Of a DNA stretch of 64,000 bases, positions 52,145 through 62,572 are shown one piece after another. A program made the translations under genes and the position numbers. Numbering within the stretch: the stretch's first letter is position 1; each line of letters starts with the position of its first letter. Origin of the DNA: Byssothecium circinans (lineage: Eukaryota; Ascomycota; Dothideomycetes; Pleosporales; Massarinaceae); assembly GCA_010015675.1 (NCBI GenBank), contig ML976991.1:775805-839804 (forward strand), written 5' to 3'. The notes beneath the pieces were generated by a model. The model did not search any database and was not told the origin of the DNA. It saw only the letters and a list, made by a program, of their open reading frames with translations.

Positions 52145-52318
52145 ATGTGCTGGAATTACACAATCTACCACTCTTGCACCCATTCAGTAGCCGAGGTCGT
52201 TGCTTGTCCTACGAAGAAGAGCGGCCAGGATTGTGTCATGGGAACGAAGAATGGAGGATCAAGGAAGTCTCCAAATTGGTGCGGGTATTGTACGTGGGTT
52301 TATAAGGAAATGCGGTGA
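52145..52318 (+). CDS. Very small Cys-rich protein, 57 aa
   Basis: The ORF starts MCWNYTIYHSCTHSV and carries seven Cys and two His in 57 residues, ending NWCGYCTWVYKEMR. It has no signal peptide. The leading YHSCTH pattern resembles the YDSHCGH start of the 33002-33595 gene and the YRCGH of the ORF at 52725. The Cys density is hard to explain by chance. The function is unknown; metal binding is inferred from Cys/His spacing only. Confidence 0.45.
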   Translation: MCWNYTIYHSCTHSVAEVVACPTKKSGQDCVMGTKNGGSRKSPNWCGYCTWVYKEMR

Positions 52319-52724
52319 CACCAAGCTACACGGTAGCATTACGAAACATGGAGACGGCGGAGAAGATCGCGGAGAGAAGTTGAAATGAGAGGGAGTTTCG
52401 GTCTTTCGGAGTGTTGGTGTGTTTTTGGGGTTTACATGCGTCACGCTTCTAGTTGGTTTGGATTCGAGCTTCGTGTTTGGCTTTGCTTGTCGTCATATTT
52501 GTTGCTTTCGTTTTCTGTTTCCGCTCATCGAACTGTCAGTCATCACTGTGGAATACCCAACGCTATCAGACCACATGTTTCAACGCGTTTATTTAATCGT
52601 GTTCGATCTCTATTCACGTGACAGCTGTGTTGTTTCCCTGCACGGTCGCTGTCGTATTAATATTTAATATTCAACCATCATATATCATATTCTCTTAGCT
52701 CAACCCCAGTCTCCTCATTCTGAA
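52319..52724. other. Intergenic, 0.4 kb
   Basis: This is T-rich DNA between two small Cys-rich ORFs. Nothing is recognised. Confidence 0.4.
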
Positions 52725-52979
52725 ATGCCGGTAGAAATCCACTCATATCGCTGTGGTCACTTCACCATCGCCGGTACAGGAACAATCGGCTCCAATGCAG
52801 CAAATATCTTCAGTCTTGACAACGGGCATGAGCGATACGACGTCCATGCAGCCGAAGAAACCGAAATAAAATTGACGACTGCAACGACCAAATGCGAGCA
52901 CTGTGTCGGGGTTAACAAGGAAAAGAGTGGGACACAAGGGGTTTCAGTGAAAGAGTACGCAAACGGAATGGAGGAGTAG
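52725..52979 (+). CDS. Small Cys/His protein, 84 aa
   Basis: The ORF starts MPVEIHSYRCGHFTIAG and has a distal KCEHC pair (about residues 57-61), giving a CxH...CxxC arrangement compatible with one metal site. It is hydrophilic with no signal peptide. It lies 406 bp downstream of the 57-aa Cys-rich ORF in the same direction. No named family is recognised, and the function is unknown. Confidence 0.45.
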   Translation: MPVEIHSYRCGHFTIAGTGTIGSNAANIFSLDNGHERYDVHAAEETEIKLTTATTKCEHCVGVNKEKSGTQGVSVKEYANGMEE

Positions 52980-53533
52980 GGTTTGGAGCGTAAAGTGCTG
53001 CTTCCCCTTTGAGGACGGTGAATGCGGTGATCCAAGCATGTATAGGGTGCTTGAGAGATGAGGTCGGGCGCGAAGGAACTCGAGATTGATGCATTGAGGT
53101 CTCAACATTGGAAGATTTGACTAGTCCTTGTGAGACTAGCACTCATGCAGCCTTAGCGGCCAACATCTGAATGCATGAAAAATTGCGACATCCGTCATCG
53201 CATGGTGGGGTTAGGTACCGATGGTGGGGCACTGCTTTGTGGAGGAAAACTTCACTCCCGACCTACTATCTACTCACTCGACACAAACACAGGTCTGCAT
53301 AATACGGAAAATCGCCCTTACTAGACCGTCTGCTTGCCCAGAAAGCCGCTCAAGGACAATTGCCCATCGCGACGTTTGTCCCTTCCGATAAGGCCGCCGA
53401 AAACATTTTAATTGGATACAAACTGAGTGTGCGGGAAAATCAGCGCAATCGGACTTCTCCGCCGTGCCTCCGATGAGCAATTGAAATATCCGTCCTCGGA
53501 CGCCTGGTTTCTACTTTCCTTCGTCTTTCGAAC
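52980..53533. other. Intergenic, 0.55 kb, upstream of ADE12
   Basis: This contains the ADE12 promoter. No TATA box is clear. CT-rich DNA precedes the start codon. Confidence 0.4.
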
Positions 53534-54936
53534 ATGTCCGTCACCGTCGTCCTCGGCGCCCAGTGGGGCGACGAAGGCAAAGGGAAGCTTGCCGATATCC
53601 TCGCCCACGAATCTCAGCTTTGCTGCCGCGCACAGGGTGGTAACAATGCCGGCCATACCATCGTCGTCGACGGTGTCACCTACGACTTCCATATCCTGCC
53701 CTCCGGCCTCGTCAACCCCAGCTGCATAAACTTGATTGGGAGTGGCTGCGTGGTGCATGTGCCGTCTTTCTTCAGAGAGCTGGAAGAGCTGGCCAAGAAG
53801 GGGCTGAAGACTGAGGATCGCATATTCATCTCGGATCGTGCGAGTGTAGTTTTTGATCTACACCAGTTGGTGGATGGGTTGGAGGAAGTCGAGCTCGGTA
53901 CAGGCCTGATCGGCACTACAAAGAAGGGCATAGGTCAGTGGATTGTGAAGCAGCTCGGGTCTCGGACGCGCGACTGACTATTGGTAGGCCCAACCTACAG
54001 CTCGAAAACAGCCCGCAATGGCCTCCGGATGTGCGATCTCTTCGACGAAGATGTGTTCGAGCCGTCACTACGAAGACTAGCGTTGGGATATCAGAAGCGA
54101 TTTGGCGACCTGCTCAAGTACAACGTCGAGGATGAGATTGCGAAATTCAAGGTGAGCTTGACGTACAGCCCAATGCCAAAACCCCGGATGCGCTATACAT
54201 AAGTTGTTTTGATCATATACTAACGGGAAATCAGGAACTTATCCCCAAGCTTAGCGAATATGTTATCGATGAAATCCCCCTACTCGCATCCGCAAAGGAG
54301 AGAAATGCGAAGATCCTCGTCGAAGGCGCCAACGCATTGATGTTAGACGTCACCTACGGAACCTTCCCCTTCGTCACATCGTCAGATACTGGTCTTGGAG
54401 GAGGCATCACAGGGCTCAGTTTGGGATGGCGATCTGTCAAGGAAAGCATAGGCGTCGTCAAGGCCTACACCACCCGCGTCGGATCCGGGCCATTTCCTAC
54501 AGAGCAACTGAATGAAATCGGCGAGAAGCTACAATCAGTCGGTCACGAAGTCGGCGTCACAACCGGACGCAAGCGGAGGTGCGGATGGCTCGACTTGGTG
54601 GTAATCAAGCACTCACACGCAGTAAACGACTACACTGCCATCAATCTGACTAAGCTGGATGTTCTTGACGACTTTGACGAGCTTAAAGTAGCAACATCCT
54701 ACTCGTACGAGGGCACACCACTCGACAGCTTCCCCGCGAGCCGCAGCAAGCTTGCCGGCGTGGAAGTTCACTATGAGACACTGCCTGGTTGGAAGAAACC
54801 TACGACTGGGGCTAAGACCTTCTATGACCTGCCCCTCCAGGCGCGGAAGTATGTTGAGTTTATCGAGAAATTTGTGGGTGTCAAGGTTCGGTGGATTGGT
54901 GTAGGGCCGGCCCGGGACCACATGATCTCCCGGTAA
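53534..54936 (+). CDS. ADE12: Adenylosuccinate synthetase
   Basis: Three exons (53534-53933, 53988-54151, 54235-54936) give 421 residues, the normal length. The N-terminal P-loop GDEGKGK (12-18) contains catalytic Asp13, and His41 lies in [22 protein letters not shown] is completed across the first splice by [37 protein letters not shown], the VGSGPFPTE loop, [15 protein letters not shown] and WIGVGP (base specificity region) complete the enzyme. It joins IMP and aspartate using GTP, the first committed step from IMP to AMP, in the cytosol. All diagnostic residues are present. Confidence 0.96.
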
Positions 54937-55739
54937 CGGGCCTCCAGATGTCATGCAGTGGACTGCAGTGTGTGAAGGTGTGGCTGAACATCCAATTAAA
55001 AGCGATAGATCTATCCAATGCAATACTTGAAGCATCAAGTGCTGTCGAGCTTGAATGAGTTTTCTGGACTATTCATGCAACCTTGGGTCGCATTACTGTA
55101 CCGACTATGTGAACGTACAAGCATGTACACATTTATTCGCCAGATCTCACGAGATTATGCAAGCCTACTGTATACCTACACGGGTAGGTAAATACCACCG
55201 GCTCGGTATGCGAATCTCCCGAGTCGAGTAGAAACATCCAGCTAACCACCAAGTCGTTTTCGTGTGTTTTCAGGTCCCCCGCCAATTTCCGCCTAAACCA
55301 CGCACACAACACCTCTTCCAAATACCTGATGCTATTTTGAAAGCGCATTTTCAAGCACCGGGGTGCTGAATATATCCGTTGTGACGCAAACTCAGGATCT
55401 CAGGATCAGGATGCCACAGCCCACTACATACAAGGCGCAAGTACCTAACAGAAAGACCATCCACGTCAGGCCCACAGCAGCAGCGCTGAGAGTATTATGC
55501 CGGTGCTCTTCGGGTAGGTATGTGGAATTTATCTTGTCAGGCCACCCTTTAGGCCAGCCGTTGGCAGGACTGGGTTGAAATTAAGGCTTGCACGGACTAC
55601 CTGCTTATTTTATTTCACAGTGCAGTGCGGTGCGGTGCGATGGAAATAGTCCGACTCCGAAGACCGTGCTACTATGGGATCTGGGGAGAAGGTCGTACAG
55701 TGGCAGGTTGATGGAGGATTTGGTTTCGTGATGAAGGGA

Positions 55740-56220
55740 AGGTGGAAGTCGCATATGTGGCGATGAAATTGGTAAGCGCAACAGCACTGCACAGTGAAGA
55801 AAAGCTCTCGCGTAGGAGAAAAATAGGATGTAAGAATATTGTAAAGCCTATCCTAGGAGGATACAGAGCCCAATACTCCGCACTTCTCTTAGAGGATGAG
55901 CTCTTACTGTCTCGAGAGCGAGGTTGGGTAGCTGCGTTCCATTCCACTTTTCTGGTATGTGAGAGCTTCTCTCTTGCGCAGCGGGAAAAGTGGTATGAGC
56001 GCAGCTACGCAGCCCTCACTCTTGTAGGAAGGTAATAGTCTAACAATCACAAGAAATGACCAGGTAGTAAAAAGGCTCATCCTTAAGCAAAGTACTGTAC
56101 GCTGTATCCCCCTTTGATAATTTTTACAGAGGATCTTCCTATACATTTCTCCAAAGATTTGTCTACAGCGAGGTGTTATATCCGACTTTTTCTACCACAC
56201 GAGAGAGAAGCTAGATAGCC
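55740..56220. repeat. Cluster of degenerate dispersed repeats, including copy B and an inverted partner
   Basis: The core copy at 55970-56080 matches copy A at 23990-24105 in reverse. A truncated inverted partner lies at 55915-55955 (GTAGCTGCGTTCCATTCCACTTTTC against the reverse complement of GAAAAGTGGTATGAGCGCAGC), forming a palindrome with a short spacer. Further fragments resembling CTCTCGCGTAGG...AAAATAGGATG (near 55805-55840) and ACTTTTTCTACC...GAGAGAGAAGCT (near 56185-56215) suggest nested insertions. The many C/T differences between copies are consistent with RIP. Confidence 0.6.
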
Positions 56221-56797
56221 GCCCGCTTGATGAATGCAGACGCGCACGGACCACAAACCTCAACCGCAGACCTCACAAGCGAATGCGTGTCAATTCTCCT
56301 CCCTTCCATCAATCAACCCTCAATCATCAACTCCACAGACAACGAAATCTCACCATCTCGCTCGTTTTAGATAGCTTGCATAAGGCGCCTCTCACCACGC
56401 CTGGGGGCGGTGCGAGTGAATCGGCCGCTCTCGTCCAGCGAATTCAGCCCCCGTTTCACGCAAGAGCCTCCGGACTTCGTAGCATTGGCCTTTCCTGACG
56501 AGAGGGAGGCCCTCCCTCCCCCAGATTCTGTTTCAGGAACATGTTTCTCTCATGCGCGGGTGGCTTGTCTCTGGCCAAGGTCAATCGGAGTGTTTTGTTT
56601 GGTGCGAACGAGACGATGGGATCTAGCTGTGGCTTCGAGTGGGGTTCCTAATGGGCTGGGGGAAATTAGAGGAGATCGGACCAGCGTTATTGTCCGCTCA
56701 TGCTGTGTTCTGCTGCAGTGCAGGCTCGCTTGCTGTGCATCTGGGCTGAGATGGGGGTCTTGTATACGGAGTAGAGGGCCTCATGCTAAGCGTTTAA

Positions 56798-56804
56798 TAT
56801 AAAG
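56798..56804 (+). promoter_or_regulatory. Probable TATA box of the first M43 protease gene
   Basis: TATAAAG lies about 175 bp upstream of the start codon at 56979, within a plausible range once a 5' UTR is allowed for. It is supported by sequence only. Confidence 0.35.
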
Positions 56805-56978
56805 AGTAGGTGGTGCGTCTTCTTCGTATCCAAGTCTCTCATTAGCTTCAACATCTCTTTCCACTTCAGAATCACTTGCTCTTCATCACTTCTCTTTATC
56901 ACATTCATTACAAGCGGGTTCTTGCAATTGCAGTACTTTCAGTTCTTTTTTCTTTCCTCCTCTCCAAATCTTTTCAAA

Positions 56979-57929
56979 ATGAGGTCTACCACTATTCTTG
57001 GCGCCCTTGTTGGAGTCGCCTCCGCTTACCCCAAGGTTCTCTCCCGCGCTGTTGAGAACAAGGCTGCTGGCTTCACCCAGAGTGACTGCCCTGATCCGGG
57101 AGCAGATTTCTGGGCTCTGTCGAACAAGCTCGCTGGGAATGAGAAGAGGGATTTGGCGGAGAGGGAGGCTTCGGGAAACGACACGCTTGTTGCTAGGGCT
57201 GATGTGACTATCAACACCTACGTCCACGTGATTGCTTCAAGCAACAAGTTCGAGGATGGTTACGTGTCGGTACGTGTTCAAATAACTACAATGCATTAGA
57301 AAACAACGGCTAACGTTCAACAGGATGATGCGATCAAGAAGCAGATGGACGTCCTCAACGAAGCCTTCAACAAGCGCAACTTCGCCTTCAAGCTCATCGA
57401 GACCACCCGCACCATCGACGCCGATCTCAGTGTCATTGTGACCGGGGAGAAGACAGACAAACTCGGAGCCAAACTCCGCAAAGGCGACTACGCGTCTCTT
57501 AATCTCTACATCGTGAAGGATATGCCCGGAAATGTGGCGGGTGACTGCACTTTCCCCGTCTCCCGCACTGGCGGAAAATTCCTTGGCGATGGCTGCCGCT
57601 TCAACTACGACACTCTGCCCACCAAATCAAATGGCCGCGTAGTTATACACGAGGTCGGGCATTGGTTAGGGCTCGCTCACACGTTCCAAGAGGGTGTGGC
57701 GAACCCTACTTGCACCACTGGCCATGGCGACGATGTCGCGGACACCCCCGTGCACTTGAGGCCTACCGGAGCCAGCTGCAACCCCACCGACACTTGCCCC
57801 GGCATCGCAGGGACCGATCCGATCAACAATTTCATGAATTATACTCCTAGCAGCTGCTGGACTGGCTTCACCGATGGCCAGACTACCCGCATGCGCTCCA
57901 TGTGGGACATCAGGAAGAACGCTAAATAA
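56979..57929 (+). CDS. Secreted metalloprotease, M43B (pappalysin-like) family
   Basis: Exons 56979-57269 and about 57324-57929 encode 298 residues. A signal peptide (MRSTTILGALVGVASA) and a short propeptide with a KR site are followed by INTYVHVIASSNKFEDGYVS, MDVLNEAFNKRNFAFKL and SLNLYIVKDMPGNVAGDCTFP. The zinc motif is HEVGHWLGLAH near residue 205, then GDDVADTPVHL, the family CPGIAGTDPINNFMNYT Met-turn region and FTDGQTTRMRSMW. Fungal M43B proteases are extracellular peptidases that digest host or substrate protein. It is the first of three M43 units in 4.5 kb. It has one intron, at the position matching the first intron of the double gene downstream. Confidence 0.92.
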
Positions 57930-59096
57930 GCGCGCTTGTTTGTGAGCGAATGGATGAGTGACGAACGATGAGTGTGGGAGAACGGGTTGGCTTGGGGTTG
58001 TTTGGATGGAGGTGGTTTGTTGATCTGCATTTTTGTTTTAGTTCTGTTTCTTGCATTTCTTGGATGGCATGACGATACCACATTTGTTCTGTTCTTTTTG
58101 GCGGGCGTCGATTCGCATTCGCATTCGCATTTTTAGATATCTGGTTGGGGATGGCGGGTGGCACTTGGTAGTGAAGCGTCACGGGAATAGCTATGGAACA
58201 TTTTCTTGCTTTCCCCAACTCTCGCATTCTTTGCAGCGTTTTGTTTTACTTCTCACGGTCGTTTCTTCTGCTTTGCGAAACTTGTTTGCGACTTCTATCG
58301 ATCATGTTCAGCTTCACTGTTTGCTTGACTATTCACGCGGAGCCCAGAGGCCGACCGACCTTGAAGACAGGTACTCGGCCACCCGCGGAAGCAAAATCTT
58401 GAAAAGAAGCTAAGGAATATGCTCTGATAGACTCAATCGAGAGGGAGTCAGTACCTAATACTCACCTTCATCTTTAAGCTTTAACGGTAGCGCGAGTTTT
58501 AACAGCGTATTCTCCGAGAGCTTTTTGCCGCGAGAGCTCGGTTCCTGACGGTGCAATGTCTCACACAGACAAAGAGATAGCTCGAGGTACAAAGGACGCG
58601 TGGGTGCGGCTCAGGCAAAGCAAGTGTGAAACGTATCAATGGATGTGCGGCGTGTTTGTGTGAGAGGTGACAGGCGCAGGGTCAGGGTGGTGTTGGCGGT
58701 GTCACACACGGGACATCCAACAACTGCTACGTGAACAGTGAGCATGTATCACCAACTCATATAGATTGTAGCTCCCAACAGCTCGGTATTCACAGTTCGT
58801 GGGTGCAGGTGACGAGTTTTTCCAACAGTGTTGGCATCGTTCGCTTAGGCGTGTGAAGTACGGTCAATAGGAGATTGTATCGCGGGGATGTCACATTGAA
58901 GCAATAGCCTTGACGAACAGATGAAGGTACTCTTAAGGATCGTGGGCGCTCGCGGTATTTCAATTGTCTTGAGCACTATCCAGCACTGGGCGTCTTCATC
59001 CATTCACTCATTCTATTCACTCCTTCCTCGTCCCTTTTGAGATTCAACGGTCTCAGGTCCTATTTCAGTATCGGCCTCAGACTTTTTGGTACGGCG
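57930..59096. other. Intergenic, 1.2 kb
   Basis: This lies between two M43 genes in tandem. A short ATTCGC hexamer run is near 58109-58130. The remainder is unremarkable and contains the promoter of the double-protease gene. Confidence 0.4.
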
Positions 59097-61463
59097 ATGA
59101 AGGGTCTTGGGGTTCTTGCTGCTCTGCTGGGCGTTAGCTTCGCTGCTACCATACCTCATCATAAGCAAACTTCCTCCGTGTCCGAAACTCGAGACTTCAA
59201 GTACGATACCTCCTTCTACGGCTGCGCTTCTAAACCAAGTGAGGCCTTCGTGAAAGCCAACCAAGCGATTGCCATCGCTTCAGCTGCCACGGAGGAAAAT
59301 ATTCCCGAAGACTTCGTTGAAATCGATCTTGTTATCCATGTGTGGGCTGCTTCCGAAAGACCTGATGATGGCTTCGTCAGCGTAAATATGATCCCCTTCT
59401 TCAATCCTTTTGGGTCCAAAGCTGATCATTATTCTAGGAACAATTAATGTTACGACAAGTCAGCGCCTTAAATGATGCATTCAAGCCAGCCAAATTTCGC
59501 TTCAGACCGCTCGGTTACACCCGAGGGATCGATGCCAATCTCAGCACCAAAGGAACGATAGCAGATAGGGGTAAACACGAAGATGCTGGACGCTATGGCG
59601 GCTACAACATTTTGAACCTCTATATTGTTAGGGATCCACCTCCAGGTGCAGGCGGAGTGAGTCCCTCCCACATACCAAACTACTTTCCCATACTCACAAC
59701 AGTTGTAGGTCTGTACGTTTCCTCAAGATGAGCCCGCACTAGATCTTAGCGACGATGGCTGCATGGTCGGCGGTAAGTCCCATTCATTCTCCAAAGATGG
59801 TAACACTGCTAACCTGACTCAGCCGGTACCCTCAACGACCCCCCAGCAGGAGCGGGATTTTCTGGCGGTATGACTGCTGTGCATGAGGTGGGCCATTGGC
59901 TGGGTCTTAGGCATACATTCCAGGAAGCTGACGAGTCGGGACTGGCTGATTGTAACCACGGCACCGGTGATGATGTCGCGGATACGCCAGTTCATCTGCT
60001 ACCTAAGGATCCAGATGACTGCTCTGAGACTACCAACTCGTGTCCTGGGTTCGCGGGAAATGATCCAGTCCGTAACTATATGAGTAAGTCCCGACTTGTT
60101 AGTGATGCTTCATGTTGGGTATTGGAGAGCACATGACTGACTTGATTCACACCTAGATTACATGGGTGCTCGTTGCCAGTCTGAGTTCACTAAAGGCCAA
60201 ATCACACGGATGCATAATTGGTGGAAGGCCCGCTCTATTATCATGAAACGGCGCCGTACGGCTCACAAGGATGCGTCTGGTGCCTCTGCAGTTACTCCTC
60301 GGTCGGTCGCACTCACACCGATTCCCCAACCCCATTCGAACGGTGACGATGACAGCCTCAACACAATACTCCCTCGCGATTCTGCAGACTCTGATAACAA
60401 AAAAGTCCCCTATTGCGGGTTCAAGGCCGATGAAGCATCCGTAGCTTCGAACAAAGCGCTAGCACAGCAGGAGCGCAAGCAGAGCCAAAAAGCCATGAGT
60501 CAATCTGGAACCACCGAGATCGATGTCTACATGCACATGATAGTCCCAGAACTTCCCACAAATGGGTGGATAAATGACGAAGTAAGTAACAGTTTACGAA
60601 GAAAACGAAGCCCGCTAACATATCTGCACAGTATGCCAGACTCAGGCGACAAATAGACCTACTCAACGAGGGCTACAAGTCCACTGGTTTACATTTCAAC
60701 CCCGTCTACGCCGATGTGTACGTCAGCGCTGAGTGGTCCTATCTCAAGAAGGAGACTCCAGTGAGCGCATACGGTTCCCAGCTCCACAACGGCAGCTATA
60801 CGACCCTCAATATGTACTTCGTGAGGAGGATCTATGACAATATCGCTGGGGTATGTTACTTCCTGTTTCTCCGCCACACATCATGATAAAATCATAAACT
60901 CATAACTTTGATAGTTAGTTAAGTCTCTCCCCCAACACCCGCCTGCAGACTGGATATACACAGACGGCGTAACGATTGCTGGTAAGTCCATGTTCACCAT
61001 CGCTTACTAGTAGCACTTGCAAATACTAACACTTTTTCTCAAAGCGGATACAATGGAAACTCGGTTCCCAGTAATTATCCACGAGACGGGGCATTGGCTG
61101 GGCCTTCACCATACGTTCCAAGAGGGCTTCGCAGCAGGCGAAACACCTTCATGCGAAGGCGGCTATGGCGATGATGTCGACGATACACCAACGCATTTGC
61201 GAACGCCATCGAACGTGGACGAACGCTGCAAACCTACAGACGAGCCCTTGGACACGTGTCCGAACCAGGAGGGCAAGGATCCGGTTCATAATTTCATGAG
61301 TAAGCGACAAAGTCAGCACCGTACTCTGAGGAGGTCATTACTAACCACTACAGATTTTATGGCCACGATGTGTCTGAATGAGTTCACCAACGGCCAAATA
61401 CAGCGGATGCATAGTTGGTGCGGGATCAGGAAGGGGCTAGACCTTGTTGTCTATACGGGTTGA
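59097..61463 (+). CDS. Tandem double-domain M43B metalloprotease (two complete units fused)
   Basis: Nine exons (59097-59381, 59438-59656, 59709-59772, 59823-60083, 60157-60581, 60632-60850, 60915-60981, 61045-61299, 61354-61463) give 634 residues. The start ATG at 59097 begins a signal peptide (MKGLGVLAALLGVSFAA). Unit 1 has HEVGHWLGLRH near residue 210 and ends with GARCQSEFTKGQITRMHNWW. The same exon (60157-60581), without any stop, continues through KARSIIMKRRR (basic, about 300-310) into a second propeptide-like block (PYCGFKADEASVASNKALA) and Unit 2, whose HETGHWLGLHH lies near 525. Both zinc motifs and both GDDV-DTP blocks are intact. Unit exons correspond, including two of exactly 219 nt. 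The KRRR linker could be cut by a Kex2-like protease to yield two enzymes. Ordinary M43B proteins have one domain of about 280-300 residues. Confidence 0.85.
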
Positions 61464-62572
61464 AACCATGGCACCTTTACATGGAGCGGCTTCGGTCTTT
61501 TTTGCGTGTTTCTAGGACTTCTCCTTCCGGTGTACTTTGCTGGATGCTTATTGGGCCTGGGAACGGATGAGGTATTTGGGTCTTTCTCACTTCTGTGGTA
61601 CTTAATACATATACCTTTCTTCCTATAGGCCTTTCCAAATCGCCGTGCTTCCGATTGCTAGTACTAAACTAGGTCCACTTCCTTAAGTCATACAGAAGAC
61701 GTGAATTACAAACGCCCTATCCGCATATCCGGGGTAAACTCAACGAAGTATGGCTGCAGAGGTAAGGGTGCTCACAGGGTTGTAAAAGCCGGCGGTAGCA
61801 CCTATGTTGAAGTCCCCGTCAGAACTTTGGTAGAGCTACACAAACTATGTATGTAGAAAAGCTACCTTTTATCTTCCATCTTCGTGCCGAATTTCTCTGC
61901 TCCACGGGAGAGAAGGTCCTATAGAACGACTCGGTCATCACAAACATTCATGGATTAGGATTAGCACAGTCTGATGTTTGACGGGACAATTGTGCTCATA
62001 ATTGATTGCTCAACGACAATGAGTCCTGTGTACTGACAAATGGTGAACGTCTCGTTACGAAGTTCTAACATAAAGCGTTGAGGCGAAAAAATTTGCGTAC
62101 ACGAGTAAAGACGGAGGGAAATCTCATGTAGACCTTCAGCACGGTTTGAGGTGATTTTAGTTCTTGCCCATGAAATCCGATACTGCGAATCGCAGTCAGT
62201 GAAATACGAACATGGTTTCCCTCCTTCATTCGTAAATACCTCAGGCTGCACCCTACTGACCAATAGCGCACAAGCCTTATCATTAAAGAACGGCGACAGT
62301 GCGAACCGCTGCGAGACGATGTGATATGTCGAGTCCGATATCACATTTCAGCAGATAGGCGCAAAATTATTGTGGAGCGTTTAACTTCTACATAGGTATG
62401 CAGATCGCACTTTCTAGGTATAAATAAAGGTTGCTTTTACCTCCCATTTTCCTTCATCACTACCGAGAAAGTTCAAATTGAGTAGGACGTGAGTACCTAT
62501 AGGACATTTTACTTGAGTTATTTTTCCTCTTCGTACATTCTCTTCTCCCTCCTTTACTACAGGCTCATCAAA
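61464..62572. other. Intergenic, 1.1 kb
   Basis: This is A/T-rich DNA. A 127-codon minus-strand frame (61961-62344) lacks an ATG start and family content. The right end carries the promoter of the gene at 62573. Confidence 0.4.
62419..62426 (+). promoter_or_regulatory. Probable TATA box
   Basis: TATAAATA lies about 150 bp upstream of the start codon at 62573. Confidence 0.4.

Larger units (their letters stand above)
54937..56978. other. Repeat-bearing intergenic region, 2.0 kb
   Basis: Nothing gene-like is supported between ADE12 and the first metalloprotease gene. The middle (55740-56220) is a cluster of degenerate inverted and direct repeats, listed separately. The right end carries the protease promoter with a TATA box at 56798. 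Confidence 0.5.

Noticed and set aside
61961..62344. 127-codon minus-strand frame
   Set aside because: It begins at a GTG rather than 5' ATG and has no motif or family resemblance.
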